A stretch of 49,253 bases of DNA from a bacterium (GTDB taxonomy: Bacteria; Myxococcota_A; Bradymonadia; REDH01), in contig JAUICO010000024.1 of the NCBI GenBank assembly GCA_030427825.1, positions 1-49,253 of the forward strand, in the 5' to 3' direction. Below are positions 15,463-24,337 of the stretch, in pieces. Position numbers and translations under genes: made by a program. Below the pieces are notes generated by a model. The model was given only the letters and a program-made list of their open reading frames with translations. It had not been told where the DNA came from and ran no database searches. Each line of letters begins with the position of its first letter. Within the stretch, counting starts at the first letter, position 1.

Positions 15463-16679
15463 TGGCCGACTGGGATGTCATCATCATCGGCGCGGGTCCT
15501 GCGGGCTCGGTAACGGCAACCAAACTTGCGCGGGCCGGGCACCGGGTGCTGGTCCTCGAGCGCGAGGCCTTCCCCCGCTTTCACATCGGCGAATCACTGC
15601 TGCCCCTGTGCGGCCCGGTGCACGACGAGGTCGGGCTCAGGTTGGAGCCCGATCAATACGTTCACAAGCAGGGCGCATCCTTTGTCTGTGAGCGCTCCGG
15701 ACGCCGCAGCGACTTCGATTTTGCCGAGGCCATGCCCGGCCGACCGGACCACGCCTGGCACGTCGAGAGAGCAACCTACGACAGGCTCCTCAGAGATATC
15801 GCACGGGGCGCCGGGGCCGAAGTCCGACACGGACGGGCGGTACACGGCGTCGAAATCGGAGAAGACGGCGTCACCGTTCGCACCGAGACCGGCGCCTGCA
15901 CTGCAAGGTACCTTGTCGACGCCAGCGGTTTGGGACGTGTCCTGGCCAAACACCACCGCAGCCTCGAGCCGTACAGGCGTTTCGGGCGAGCCGCCATTGG
16001 AACTCACTACGAGAACGTGAGCGACGCGGCCTTCGATGAGCTTGGCCCGGACTTCGCTGTCCGCATCATGATGACGGAAGAGGCATGGGCATGGATCATC
16101 CCCCTGCCCGGTCGGAGGCTCAGCATCGGCACGGTCGTGCGAGAAAGCAAAGCCACAGAGCAGCTCGTGTTTGACTTCGTAGCGTCCTCTCCCTTCGCGT
16201 CGCGCCTTACTGAGGGTGCGAAACCTGCGAGGCCGTTGGTCACAGCGAACTTCTCATTTCGCAACACGAAGCCGGCGGGTTCCCGATTTGTGTGTGTGGG
16301 CGACTCCGCCCACTTCCTGGACCCCATGTTCTCGACCGGCGTTCCCATCGCGTTGTACGCAGCCTCACGTGCTGCCGACGACCTGTCGGCGGGACTCAAC
16401 AGTCGGTGCGAAGACGACCCTGCACTCATGACGCCGCTGATGGGCGAACTCGAACGCGGCTACGCAACGTTCGCTGCGATCATCGATCGCTTCTACAACA
16501 CACGCCTGGTTGAAAACCTGTTCTTCGGCGCCCCCGAGGACGGCGAACTGCGAGCAGGTGTTGTCAGCGTACTGGCCGCCGACGTCTTCCGCCACGACAA
16601 CCCGTTCCAGGAAATGTTGCTGCGCTCAGGCGTACGCAAACAACGGCGCGCTCATCGAGCCGCGTCGATCTCGGATTGA
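15462..16679 (+). CDS. FAD-dependent halogenase-like monooxygenase
   Basis: 405 residues. FAD-binding GAGPAG at 10-15, GESLLP after it, a Lys in HKQGASF near residue 69, and WAWIIP at 209-214, which is the WxWxIP signature of flavin-dependent halogenases. VGDSAHFLDPMFSTGV is the second FAD-contacting motif. Such genes occur in xanthomonadin and flexirubin type clusters, where they act on the aryl head group. Whether this one halogenates or hydroxylates cannot be told from sequence. Its start overlaps the ketoreductase stop (TGATG) and the KS gene follows 10 bp later. A second, larger homologue is at 25354-27171. Confidence 0.82.
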   Translation: MADWDVIIIGAGPAGSVTATKLARAGHRVLVLEREAFPRFHIGESLLPLCGPVHDEVGLRLEPDQYVHKQGASFVCERSGRRSDFDFAEAMPGRPDHAWHVERATYDRLLRDIARGAGAEVRHGRAVHGVEIGEDGVTVRTETGACTARYLVDASGLGRVLAKHHRSLEPYRRFGRAAIGTHYENVSDAAFDELGPDFAVRIMMTEEAWAWIIPLPGRRLSIGTVVRESKATEQLVFDFVASSPFASRLTEGAKPARPLVTANFSFRNTKPAGSRFVCVGDSAHFLDPMFSTGVPIALYAASRAADDLSAGLNSRCEDDPALMTPLMGELERGYATFAAIIDRFYNTRLVENLFFGAPEDGELRAGVVSVLAADVFRHDNPFQEMLLRSGVRKQRRAHRAASISD

Positions 16680-16689
16680 ATGAGATTGC

Positions 16690-17904
16690 ATGACTGAAAA
16701 CATCCCGCTGCCCATCACCGGCGCTGCGATCTGCAACGCGCTCGGACCAACGCGCAGCGTAGTTCGAGACGCGCTCTATGAGGGTCGCTCCGGTCTCACG
16801 CCGTGCACCGTCGACGTACCCTTCGCCACCTACGCGGGTGCTATCGACGTGCCCCTTCCGGCGCTCCCCACCGAGCTCGAACCATGGACTACACGCACCG
16901 CACAGATCGCGTTGATGCTGGTGGAAGAGCTCGGCGAGAGCCTTCAGCGCATGCAGTCGCGATGGCGCCCTGACCGCATTGCAGTCGTGCTCGGCACCAG
17001 CACCGCCGGCGCTGACAGGACCGAAGCCGCGTACCAACACTATATCAAGAACGACGAGCTGCCTGAGGGCTACGACCTCTGGCGCCACCACACCTACGGC
17101 GCTATTCTGCACGTTGTGTGTTCCCTGATCGGCGCCACAGGCCCGTCGTGGGTGATCTCCACCGCCTGCACTTCCAGCGCAAAGCCCTTCGCCTCAGCCC
17201 AGCGAATGATCGCGGCTGACATGGTGGACGCGGTACTGGTCGGTGGTATCGACACGCTGTGCGCGATGACCCTGCGCGGCTTCCACTCACTGGGCGCCCT
17301 CTCCAGCGAACCCACCCGTCCCTTTTCCGCAGAACGAAAGGGAATCAGCATCGGCGAGGGTGGCGCGTTCGTGCTGGTCGAGCGTCCCGGTACTACCCAC
17401 CGTGCCGACAGCGGCGACGGTGGCGCCGAAAAGGATGCGATCGCCTGGCTGGACGGAGTCGGCGAGAGCTCAGACGCCTATCACATCAGCGCACCGCACC
17501 CAAAAGGCGAAGGCGCAGTCCTCGCGATGCAACGAGCCCTCGATCAGGCGGGCTGCGCAGCCGGGGAGATTGACCACATCAACGCGCACGGCACGGGGAC
17601 CACACACAACGACTCTGCCGAAGCCAACGCCATTTTCAGCCTCTTCGGAGACCGGGTGCCTGTCGTGTCAACGAAAGCATACACCGGCCACACGCTTGGC
17701 GGCGCCGGCGCGACCGAAGCTGTCATCGCGATGATTGCTTTGGACGAGGGTTGGATCCCCCCGGCGCTTGGTGTCGAACCTGTGGACCCGAAGGTTCCGA
17801 TACAAATCGAGGCATCCCGTGTCGAGACACCCATCCGCCGCGTGCTCAGCAATTCATTCGCCTTCGGCGGCAACAACATCAGCCTGCTCCTGAGGCGCGC
17901 ATGA
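16690..17904 (+). CDS. Beta-ketoacyl synthase (KS) of the APE type II PKS
   Basis: 404 residues with the full KS catalytic triad: Cys160 in STACTSSAK, His300 in INAHGTGTTHND and His334 in YTGHTLGGAGATE. It lacks the extensions of modular PKS and has the size of FabF-like enzymes. In APE systems one active KS pairs with a chain-length factor and extends the aryl starter with malonyl units. The next gene, a KS-like protein without the cysteine, overlaps by four bases (ATGA), which fits an obligate heterodimer. Compared with E. coli FabF the first 60 residues diverge, as usual in APE ketosynthases. Confidence 0.9.
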   Translation: MTENIPLPITGAAICNALGPTRSVVRDALYEGRSGLTPCTVDVPFATYAGAIDVPLPALPTELEPWTTRTAQIALMLVEELGESLQRMQSRWRPDRIAVVLGTSTAGADRTEAAYQHYIKNDELPEGYDLWRHHTYGAILHVVCSLIGATGPSWVISTACTSSAKPFASAQRMIAADMVDAVLVGGIDTLCAMTLRGFHSLGALSSEPTRPFSAERKGISIGEGGAFVLVERPGTTHRADSGDGGAEKDAIAWLDGVGESSDAYHISAPHPKGEGAVLAMQRALDQAGCAAGEIDHINAHGTGTTHNDSAEANAIFSLFGDRVPVVSTKAYTGHTLGGAGATEAVIAMIALDEGWIPPALGVEPVDPKVPIQIEASRVETPIRRVLSNSFAFGGNNISLLLRRA

Positions 17905-18674
17905 GCGAAATCCCAACTGCCATCACGGGTGTCGGTGTCTTTATGCCGCGTATGGTCGGGGTCGACGCTTTCATGTCGCAGACGTGGAGCGACGAAGATG
18001 CCACACCGAACGCAGAGCTGCTGGACCGACGATCGCGGCGCCGCACGAGTGTACTCACGCGGGCGATGGCCGATGTTTGTGCGCAGGCATTCGCGGAGTC
18101 TGCCCACGACCCGTCTACGATCGGCGCCGTGTTTGGTTCTGCCCTGGGCGAAGCGGGAACGATGATCGGGCTCCTGGAGCAGATGTGGCGACTCTATGAG
18201 CCGCCCTCGCCCATGGCCTTCGCCACGAGTGTACATAACGCTGCGTCCGGCGTGGTCTCGATCGGAACGAAGAACCGCGGCTTCACGACATCGATCGGCG
18301 CTGACTTTGACACACCGGCCATGGCCCTGATCGAAGCCCGCGCCTGGGCACTTACCCATCGCGAGCCGGTGCTCGTTGTGTGCGCCGACGAGCCCGCGCC
18401 TGCAAAGCTGGTCGGAGACAATCACGAGTGGGGCTTTGTGGCCGCGGCGATCACTCTGGCGCCGCACGCGGTCGACGGGCTACCGGCCCTCGGACACCTG
18501 CAGATCGGCACCGCCGACGTTGAGAGGTCCCCGCTTCAAGACGCTGAAGCGCGCAACCCGGTCGCCGGCATCCTGGACCTGATCTACGCGATTCGCTCGG
18601 GGCGCAGCGGCAGAGTCGCTCTGGACAGGGGCCGTGGGCATGGTTGGACCGTGGACCTGAGGGCAGCGCCGTGA
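17901..18674 (+). CDS. Ketosynthase-like chain-length factor (no active-site Cys)
   Basis: 257 residues. It resembles the N-terminal half of a thiolase-fold ketosynthase (PF13723-like). SVHNAASG at 110-117 aligns with the KS STACxSS segment but has Asn113 where the nucleophilic Cys would be; ADFDTPAMALIEARAW follows. It is much shorter than a full KS. Partners of this type form heterodimers with the active KS and limit polyene length (APE family knowledge). ATGA overlap with the KS and GTGA overlap with the dehydratase fix the start and support coupled expression. Confidence 0.85.
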   Translation: MSEIPTAITGVGVFMPRMVGVDAFMSQTWSDEDATPNAELLDRRSRRRTSVLTRAMADVCAQAFAESAHDPSTIGAVFGSALGEAGTMIGLLEQMWRLYEPPSPMAFATSVHNAASGVVSIGTKNRGFTTSIGADFDTPAMALIEARAWALTHREPVLVVCADEPAPAKLVGDNHEWGFVAAAITLAPHAVDGLPALGHLQIGTADVERSPLQDAEARNPVAGILDLIYAIRSGRSGRVALDRGRGHGWTVDLRAAP

Positions 18675-19120
18675 CCGCGCACCCGCCGGTACGCGACCTG
18701 ATCCCCCACAGCGGGCAGTTCGTTCTCCTGGATCGCGTCCTCAGCTGGTCACCGGGAAGCATCGTCGCCGAGCTGACGTTGACGCCGGACAAGCTCTTTG
18801 CCGACCGCGGAGGCACCGACGCCCTGGTCAGCATGGAGTTCATGGCCCAGGCGGTCGCTGCGTGTCTCGGCTACGAGGCCTTTCGTGGCGGTGAAGGGGT
18901 ACGCGTGGGCATGATCATCGCGGCAAAGAAGTTCACGCTCCACACCCGGTCCTTTCCCACGGGCTCTCGACTCACCATCTGTGCCGACCGGATTCGCGGC
19001 AACGAAGACCTCAGCCATTTTTGCTGCGAGACGCGCATCGACGACGAGATTGCAAGCACAGCGGTGCTCACGCTGTACCACGCGCCGGGCGTCGTCGGCG
19101 CACCCGCGCGAGCAACCTGA
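18671..19120 (+). CDS. Hotdog 3-hydroxyacyl-ACP dehydratase, ApeP-like
   Basis: 149 residues from GTG 18671, overlapping the previous stop as GTGA. DLIPHSGQFVLLDRVLSW near the N-terminus carries the catalytic His of FabZ/COG4706-type dehydratases (PHxGxMxLLD). The central helix VSMEFMAQAVAACLGYEA has the Glu that polarises the substrate. In APE pathways this protein works with a second FabA-type hotdog domain; here that second domain is the C-terminal part of the fusion at 28999. It is the last gene of the first APE block; 222 bp and a hairpin follow before norC. Confidence 0.85.
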   Translation: MTAHPPVRDLIPHSGQFVLLDRVLSWSPGSIVAELTLTPDKLFADRGGTDALVSMEFMAQAVAACLGYEAFRGGEGVRVGMIIAAKKFTLHTRSFPTGSRLTICADRIRGNEDLSHFCCETRIDDEIASTAVLTLYHAPGVVGAPARAT

Positions 19121-19135
19121 ACGTCGCCAAACAAA

Positions 19136-19195
19136 CAGCCGATCTCCATGTCCGCTAACACCGCCTTAACGGACATGTAAGTCGGCTGATTTTAT
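19136..19195 (+). terminator. Long stem-loop at the end of the first APE block
   Basis: Outer arms CAGCCGA (19136-19142) and TCGGCTG (19182-19188), inner arms CATGTCCG (19147-19154) and CGGACATG (19170-19177). The inner stem extends through TAA/TTA with one mismatch to a CACCGCC loop. ATTTTATT follows, a weak U-tract. It lies 15 bases after the dehydratase stop, so a terminator separating APE from nor transcription is likely. An RNA or protein binding element is the alternative. Confidence 0.6.
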
Positions 19196-19205
19196 TGCAA
19201 AATCA
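19187..19205. promoter_or_regulatory. Palindrome upstream of norC, candidate operator
   Basis: TGATTTT (19187-19193) and AAAATCA (19199-19205) are exact reverse complements around ATTGC. The site overlaps the tail of the terminator hairpin and sits 13 bases before the -35-like hexamer of the norC promoter. It could bind a nitrosative-stress regulator. It is not a standard FNR/DNR box. Confidence 0.45.
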
Positions 19206-19218
19206 ACGCGTCTCTTCG

Positions 19219-19246
19219 TTGACACGCAAGCCACCGCGGGTATATC
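19219..19246 (+). promoter_or_regulatory. Sigma70-type promoter candidate for norCBQD
   Basis: TTGACA (19219-19224), 16-base spacer, TATATC (19241-19246). This would give a leader of about 90 bases before norC. It is the best -35/-10 pair in the gap and lies just downstream of the palindrome. Confidence 0.5.
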
Positions 19247-19342
19247 CCGCCCGCATTCATCGATGATTTTGTCGGTTGAATTTCGCGATCTGTGTCAGGA
19301 ACGGGTGCGTTACCCGCGCACGACCGCTGCCAACGGCTGCAT

Positions 19343-20041
19343 ATGCTCTCTAAATCGCAAGCAAAGGTATTCTTTCTTGTTGCCACACTCGGGTTCTCCG
19401 GCGTGTTTCTGGCGCTGACCTTCGACACGATGCGTCAGATTCCGGAGCAGACGAACAGCGCCGAGATCTCAGAATCCGCCCTGCGCGGGCGGCACATCTG
19501 GGATCGAAAGAACTGTATGGGCTGCCATACGATTCTCGGCGAAGGCGCGTACTATGCGCCGGAGCTGACCAGAGCCGTGGAGCGTCGCGGCGAAGAGTGG
19601 CTGCGCATCTTCCTTCGCGATCCGGAGGCGATGTACCCGGGTCGCCGTCGCATGATTCAATACAACTTCACTGAGGACGAGATCACAGATGTGATTGCTT
19701 TCCTTGAGTGGATTGGAAACATCGACGCCAACGGGTTCCCGTTCGACCCGGACATGGCGCCGACAGCGGCAATCGCCGCGGCGGGAGCAGAGGCTCCCGA
19801 GGTGCTTCAGGCGGCGCCCACCTACTATCGAAACGTCTGTCAGTCCTGCCACGCAGTGGAAGGATTCGGCGGAAACACCGGACCCGCGCTCGACGGCGTC
19901 GCGACTCGCTTCAACGAGGCCGAGCTGCATCAGTGGCTGGCGGACCCGCAGGCGGTTCGACCCGGTACGACAATGCCCAATCTCAACCTGGCCGAGGACG
20001 TGCGCACTGAGCTCGTCACCTGGCTACTGACCCTCGACTGA
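19343..20041 (+). CDS. norC: Nitric oxide reductase cytochrome c subunit with a second heme domain
   Basis: 232 residues from ATG 19343. One N-terminal membrane helix (residues 8-27), then the NorC domain: CMGCH at 58-62, axial Met104 in RRMIQYNFTEDE, and the hallmark IAFLEWIGNIDANGFPF. After a Pro/Ala linker a further cytochrome c domain follows with CQSCH at 166-170 and axial Met in TTMPNLNL near 211. Standard NorC is about 150 residues with one heme, so this protein carries a fused second cytochrome c. Electrons would pass from periplasmic donors through the hemes to NorB. norB begins 7 bp downstream. Confidence 0.93.
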   Translation: MLSKSQAKVFFLVATLGFSGVFLALTFDTMRQIPEQTNSAEISESALRGRHIWDRKNCMGCHTILGEGAYYAPELTRAVERRGEEWLRIFLRDPEAMYPGRRRMIQYNFTEDEITDVIAFLEWIGNIDANGFPFDPDMAPTAAIAAAGAEAPEVLQAAPTYYRNVCQSCHAVEGFGGNTGPALDGVATRFNEAELHQWLADPQAVRPGTTMPNLNLAEDVRTELVTWLLTLD

Positions 20042-20048
20042 GGCAACT

Positions 20049-21440
20049 ATGCACACTCAAACAAACGCCAGAAAGATTGCATGGGCGTTCTTCGCGACCA
20101 GCATGCTGCTGTTGGTCCTGCAGATCGTGTACGGCTTCATCATGGGCTTCGCGCACATGGGCCACGATGTGCTCCATGACGTAATCCCCTTCAATGTGGC
20201 CCGCGCGACGCACACCAACCTCCTGGTTGTGTGGTTGTTGTCCGGCTTCATGGGCTCTGCGTACTACATCATCCCGGAAGAGGCCGAGCGTGACATCTGG
20301 AACGCGAAGCTGGGCTGGATTCAGCTCGGCTCCCTCGTGCTCGTGGGAGTGGTGGCAATCATCGGATTCCACCTGCAGTGGTGGGAGGGTCGCAAGTTTC
20401 TCGAGATACCCCGCCCCCTCGATTACCTGGTGGTCGTCAACGTCCTGGCCTTCCTGCTGAACATCGGGATGACCCTCTTCAAGGGCAATCGCTTCACGAC
20501 TACATCTGTCACGCTGCTGGTCGGCCTCACCGCCGCCGCGCTGCTCTACCTTCCCGGCATGATCTGGTTCGACAACCACACCGTGGATTCGTACTTCCGC
20601 TGGTGGGTTGTCCACCTCTGGGTTGAGGGTGTCTGGGAGCTGATCATGGGCGCGATCCTCGCGTACCTGCTCATCAAGCTCACCGGCGTCGACCGCGAAG
20701 TCATCGAGAAGTGGCTCTACATCATCGTCGGCATCACCTTTCTCTCCGGCATCCTCGGAACCGGCCATCACTACTACTGGATTGGCGCTCCGAAATACTG
20801 GCTCATGGTCGGCGGCATCTTCAGCGCCCTGGAGCCCCTCGCCTTCCTCGCGATGGCACTCTACGCGGTCGCGATGGCCCGCAAAGGTGAGCGCCGGCAT
20901 CCAAACAGGATCGCCCTGCGATGGGCGGTCGGCACCGGTATCATGTCCTTCGTCGGCGCAGGCTTTCTTGGCTTCGCACACACCCTGCCGTCGGTAAACA
21001 AGTGGACACACGGCACGCTGGTCACAGCGATGCACGGTCACCTGGCATTCTGGGGCGCGTACGCCATGCTCATCTTCGCGATGATCGCCTACGTCCTTCC
21101 TGAGATCACCGGACGCAAGCTGTACACAAAGTGGCGTGCTGAGTGGTCCTTCTGGACCTCAAACATCGGAATGATCTCAATGACAGGCGCCTTCGCGGTT
21201 GCCGGAGTCGCACAGGTCTACCTTGAGCGTCGCATGGGCATGGACTTTCTCGAGGCGCAGGAGGCTGTCGAAGTTCACTTCCTTGCGCTGGTCCTCGCCG
21301 CCTGCCTCTTCACCACAGGCATCGTTCTCTTCATCATCGACTTCATCAAATACGGGCTCCCGCAGCCTGCCGAAAACGTGCCGGTTACATCACCGGGCGG
21401 CGACGCAGGTCCCGGCACCGGTGGGGCCGCTTCTGCCTAG
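20049..21440 (+). CDS. norB: Nitric oxide reductase catalytic subunit
   Basis: 463 residues, about twelve membrane helices of the heme-copper oxidase superfamily. It reduces 2 NO to N2O at a heme b3/FeB centre. Ligands seen: His55 (low-spin heme), His189 with Glu193 in VVHLWVEGVWE (FeB), His240 and His241 in GTGHHYYW (FeB), His329 and His331 in MHGHLAFWG (hemes), and Glu262 in SALEP, where cNOR has its second conserved Glu. No N-terminal quinol-oxidising extension, so it is the cytochrome c-dependent type. GAGG at 20040-20043 is the ribosome-binding site. A short Pro/Gly-rich tail ends the protein. Confidence 0.95.
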   Translation: MHTQTNARKIAWAFFATSMLLLVLQIVYGFIMGFAHMGHDVLHDVIPFNVARATHTNLLVVWLLSGFMGSAYYIIPEEAERDIWNAKLGWIQLGSLVLVGVVAIIGFHLQWWEGRKFLEIPRPLDYLVVVNVLAFLLNIGMTLFKGNRFTTTSVTLLVGLTAAALLYLPGMIWFDNHTVDSYFRWWVVHLWVEGVWELIMGAILAYLLIKLTGVDREVIEKWLYIIVGITFLSGILGTGHHYYWIGAPKYWLMVGGIFSALEPLAFLAMALYAVAMARKGERRHPNRIALRWAVGTGIMSFVGAGFLGFAHTLPSVNKWTHGTLVTAMHGHLAFWGAYAMLIFAMIAYVLPEITGRKLYTKWRAEWSFWTSNIGMISMTGAFAVAGVAQVYLERRMGMDFLEAQEAVEVHFLALVLAACLFTTGIVLFIIDFIKYGLPQPAENVPVTSPGGDAGPGTGGAASA

Positions 21441-21551
21441 CGACTCGGTACCATGCGGCGTGCCACCCTGCCACGCTTCGGCGGGGGCCGCACGCGTGCT
21501 ACCCTCGCGTCCGAGTCCACTCGAAACCGAACCAAACACGGCAGCGAACCA

Positions 21552-22349
21552 GTGACGCGCAAACCTGAGGATCACGCACCACGCACGTGGTACCGGCCCA
21601 CCGGCCACGAGATCTCAATTTTCGAGCACGCCTTCGCTCTCAGACAGCCAGTGCTCCTGAAGGGGCCGACGGGCTGCGGCAAATCCCGCTTCGTCGAACA
21701 CATGGCTGAAAAGCTGGACCGCCCACTCGTCACGGTCGCCTGCCACGACGACACCTCTGCGACGGACCTGCTGGGACGGTATCTGGTCAAAGGGGGCGAG
21801 ACCGTGTGGCAGGACGGACCTGTGACTCGCGCTGTGCGTGAAGGGGCCATTCTCTACCTCGACGAAGTCGCCGAAGCGCGAGCAGATGTCGTCGTTGTCC
21901 TGCATCCTCTCGCCGACTTCAGACGCCGAATCTACGTAGATCGACTCGGCACGGAGCTGGTGCCGCCGGACGGCTTCATGCTCGTCGCCAGCTTCAACCC
22001 CGGCTACCAACACCGACTCAAAGAGATGAAGCCGTCGACGCGGCAACGCTTCCTCTCCATCTCATTCGATTATCCGGATCCGGCGGTCGAAGCCGAGATT
22101 GTCGCGAACGAGAGCGGTGTGGAGCGCCGTGTCGCCGACAAGCTCGTGAAGCTCTGCGTCAAGCTGCGTAAGCTGGATGCTCTGGGCCTGGCTGAGATCC
22201 CATCCACACGCCTTCTGGTCGAGACCGCGCGGTTGATGCACGCCGGTGTTCCGCCGCGCATCGCGTGCCAGGCAGCGCTCATCGAACCCCTCAGCGATGA
22301 CCGCGACACAGTCCGCGGACTCGCTGAGGCCGTCGCCCTCTTCTTCTGA
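21552..22349 (+). CDS. norQ: NorQ/CbbQ-type MoxR AAA+ ATPase
   Basis: 265 residues from GTG 21552; this start gives the family length, while an upstream ATG would add 33 atypical residues. Walker A GPTGCGKS at 38-45, Walker B AILYLDEVAEA near 99-109, and the sensor region SFNPGYQHRLKEMKPSTRQRF. NorQ works with the VWA protein NorD to insert the non-heme iron into NorB (family knowledge). It follows norB after 111 bp, which holds no clear promoter, and overlaps norD by one base (TGATG). Confidence 0.92.
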   Translation: MTRKPEDHAPRTWYRPTGHEISIFEHAFALRQPVLLKGPTGCGKSRFVEHMAEKLDRPLVTVACHDDTSATDLLGRYLVKGGETVWQDGPVTRAVREGAILYLDEVAEARADVVVVLHPLADFRRRIYVDRLGTELVPPDGFMLVASFNPGYQHRLKEMKPSTRQRFLSISFDYPDPAVEAEIVANESGVERRVADKLVKLCVKLRKLDALGLAEIPSTRLLVETARLMHAGVPPRIACQAALIEPLSDDRDTVRGLAEAVALFF

Positions 22350-24241
22350 TGTCGGCCCCCGGGTCCGAGGATGAAGCCCCCAAACTCGACTTCGATTGGG
22401 AAGAAGGGCTCTTTAGGGCCGGACGTGCAATCTTTCGGCGTCTGCGGAGAAGAAACACCGACGACGACGACGAAGCCGCGACCTTCGTTGTAGATGGGGA
22501 CGCTGCGCTCACTGCCTTCGCCCGTGTGCTCTCCGGCGCGGACCTGCGCATCCGGCGAACCGCGGGCGTCGGCGGCCTTCGCGGTCGCGACGTGGTGCTT
22601 CCAGAGCGCATCCATTGTTGCGACGACGCTGAAGTAAACCGAGCGATACTCAACACACGTGTGGCGATCGCAGCGGGTCTGCATCTGCGCCGACCATGGC
22701 CTCCGCAGACTCCGGGCGACATTCCGCTGCTCTACTGGCTGCAGCTCTGCAGCGAGACGATTCAGAAGCTACGCGACGACTTCCCCATGTTCGGCGAGCT
22801 CTACGACCCACTGCCCGCTGTCGAGCTTTCTCAACGACCCGCGCCCGACACCCTGCGGGGGCGCGCGCGCTATGAAGAAGAGGCGCGGCGCAGCGCTCTC
22901 GCCGGTGGCGAGCCGTGGCGTGATGAGGCGCTCAGACAGAGACTCAAGTCCACGCGACCATCGAAAGACAGCAGCCCGGAGATCGCGCTATGGGGCCGAC
23001 TGGTCTCCGTCGACTCGGACGTCCTCGGTTCGGCAGCCGCCGACGATCAGCCCGAAGCGGTAGACGGCACCGAATCCGAAGCTCTGCAACACGATGACAT
23101 TCGGGTTCTCCTACTCGACGAGAAGGACGCACAGGAGCTGCCTGTGCACGTCTTCGAGAAAGTGGAGACCCTGGAGAACTGGCAGGGCGGCATGCGCCAG
23201 ATGGATGGTACAGACGAACTCGACGATCACCTGGAGGCCCTGGACGAAGTGGACATGCGAGATCTCGTTCGCGGCGGCGAACAGGCGCAGTCGCTGCTGA
23301 AAGCCGACATCGCCCTCGACATCGAGATCCCGGATGTCAGCCGAATCGACCCCGAAGAGAGGGGTGTGACGTACGACGAGTGGAACCGGCGGCGGCGACG
23401 ATACCGAAAAGACTGGGCGACAGTGTACCCCACCGCCCTCTCCGCCTCGGCGCCGGCCTGGGCCGCCGAAGTTGTCTCGAGACGCCGCAAACAGATTGAC
23501 GACCTGACCAGCCGCCTTGTGCGTCATCGCCATGAACTGCGCGCACAGAAGAGACAACTCGACGGCGAAGATGTCGACATCGATGCTCTGGTCGACGAGC
23601 TATCGTCGGTGCGCGCAGGCCACGGCGGCAACCAGCGCCTGTACATCCGAGAGACCCGCCAGAGACGGGACTTCGCTACCACCGTGCTTCTGGATATCTC
23701 CCTCTCGACGGACTCCTGGGTCGATGACAAGCGCGTTCTCGACGTCGCACGCGAATCTGTCGCGGTCCTCGGTGAGGTCACAGACGCGCTCGGCGACCGG
23801 CTGCGAGTCATCGCCTTCGCGTCCCACACCCGCAATCAGATTCGAGCCTTCGATGTATTGCGCTGGGATGAGCCCTGGCAGACCGGTGCCGCAAGGCTGG
23901 GCACGCTGAAACCGCAGGGCTACACGCGAATCGGCCCGGCGTTGCGCCATGCCATTGCAGACCTGAAGTCCGTGGACGCCAAACACCGACTCCTGCTCCT
24001 GGTCAGCGACGGCAAGCCCACCGATTATGACCGCTACGAAGGCCGCTACGGAGTCAGCGACATTCGTCAGGCTGTGCGCGAAGCGCGCGCCGAGCAGATT
24101 CACGTGCATGCGCTGGCGATCGAGTCGGCAGCGCGCGACTACCTGCCCGCGATGCTCGGCAACGGCGCCTGGCACCTCATGCCGCGCGCTGAGGAACTCA
24201 TTGAGACGATGACCACCATCTACGGGCGCCTGACGGGTTAG
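22349..24241 (+). CDS. norD: NorD, von Willebrand factor A domain NOR activation protein
   Basis: 630 residues. The N-terminal two thirds are acidic and helical with a central LPVHVFEKVETLENWQGGMR segment. The C-terminal VWA domain has the MIDAS motif DISLSTDS at about 448-455, the distal Thr in PQGYTRIGPALRHA and Asp in LLLVSDGKPTDYD. NorD binds NorQ and the NorB loop to deliver FeB. It ends the nor operon. The 96 bp to the convergent methyltransferase gene contain only a CTCGGG/CCCGAG hairpin at 24242-24260 without a T-run. Confidence 0.92.
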   Translation: MSAPGSEDEAPKLDFDWEEGLFRAGRAIFRRLRRRNTDDDDEAATFVVDGDAALTAFARVLSGADLRIRRTAGVGGLRGRDVVLPERIHCCDDAEVNRAILNTRVAIAAGLHLRRPWPPQTPGDIPLLYWLQLCSETIQKLRDDFPMFGELYDPLPAVELSQRPAPDTLRGRARYEEEARRSALAGGEPWRDEALRQRLKSTRPSKDSSPEIALWGRLVSVDSDVLGSAAADDQPEAVDGTESEALQHDDIRVLLLDEKDAQELPVHVFEKVETLENWQGGMRQMDGTDELDDHLEALDEVDMRDLVRGGEQAQSLLKADIALDIEIPDVSRIDPEERGVTYDEWNRRRRRYRKDWATVYPTALSASAPAWAAEVVSRRRKQIDDLTSRLVRHRHELRAQKRQLDGEDVDIDALVDELSSVRAGHGGNQRLYIRETRQRRDFATTVLLDISLSTDSWVDDKRVLDVARESVAVLGEVTDALGDRLRVIAFASHTRNQIRAFDVLRWDEPWQTGAARLGTLKPQGYTRIGPALRHAIADLKSVDAKHRLLLLVSDGKPTDYDRYEGRYGVSDIRQAVREARAEQIHVHALAIESAARDYLPAMLGNGAWHLMPRAEELIETMTTIYGRLTG

Positions 24242-24260
24242 CTCGGGGCTCGGTCCCGAG
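24242..24260. terminator. Stem-loop between norD and the convergent methyltransferase gene
   Basis: CTCGGG (24242-24247), loop of 7, CCCGAG (24255-24260), directly after the norD stop. No U-tract follows on either strand, so a terminator role is only weakly supported. Confidence 0.3.
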
Positions 24261-24337
24261 GCCGGCACGAACCAAACAAAGATGCGCATCCGGTGCGTCC
24301 AAACACCGTACATCGTTGTTCGGTCGTGCGTCGATCC

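Noticed and set aside
19187..19206. FNR/DNR box before norC
   Set aside because: ATCAA is present but the left half reads TATTG rather than TTGAT at the required spacing.
20016..21041. Long open frame opposite norB
   Set aside because: No recognisable fold and fully contained in norB; antisense shadow.
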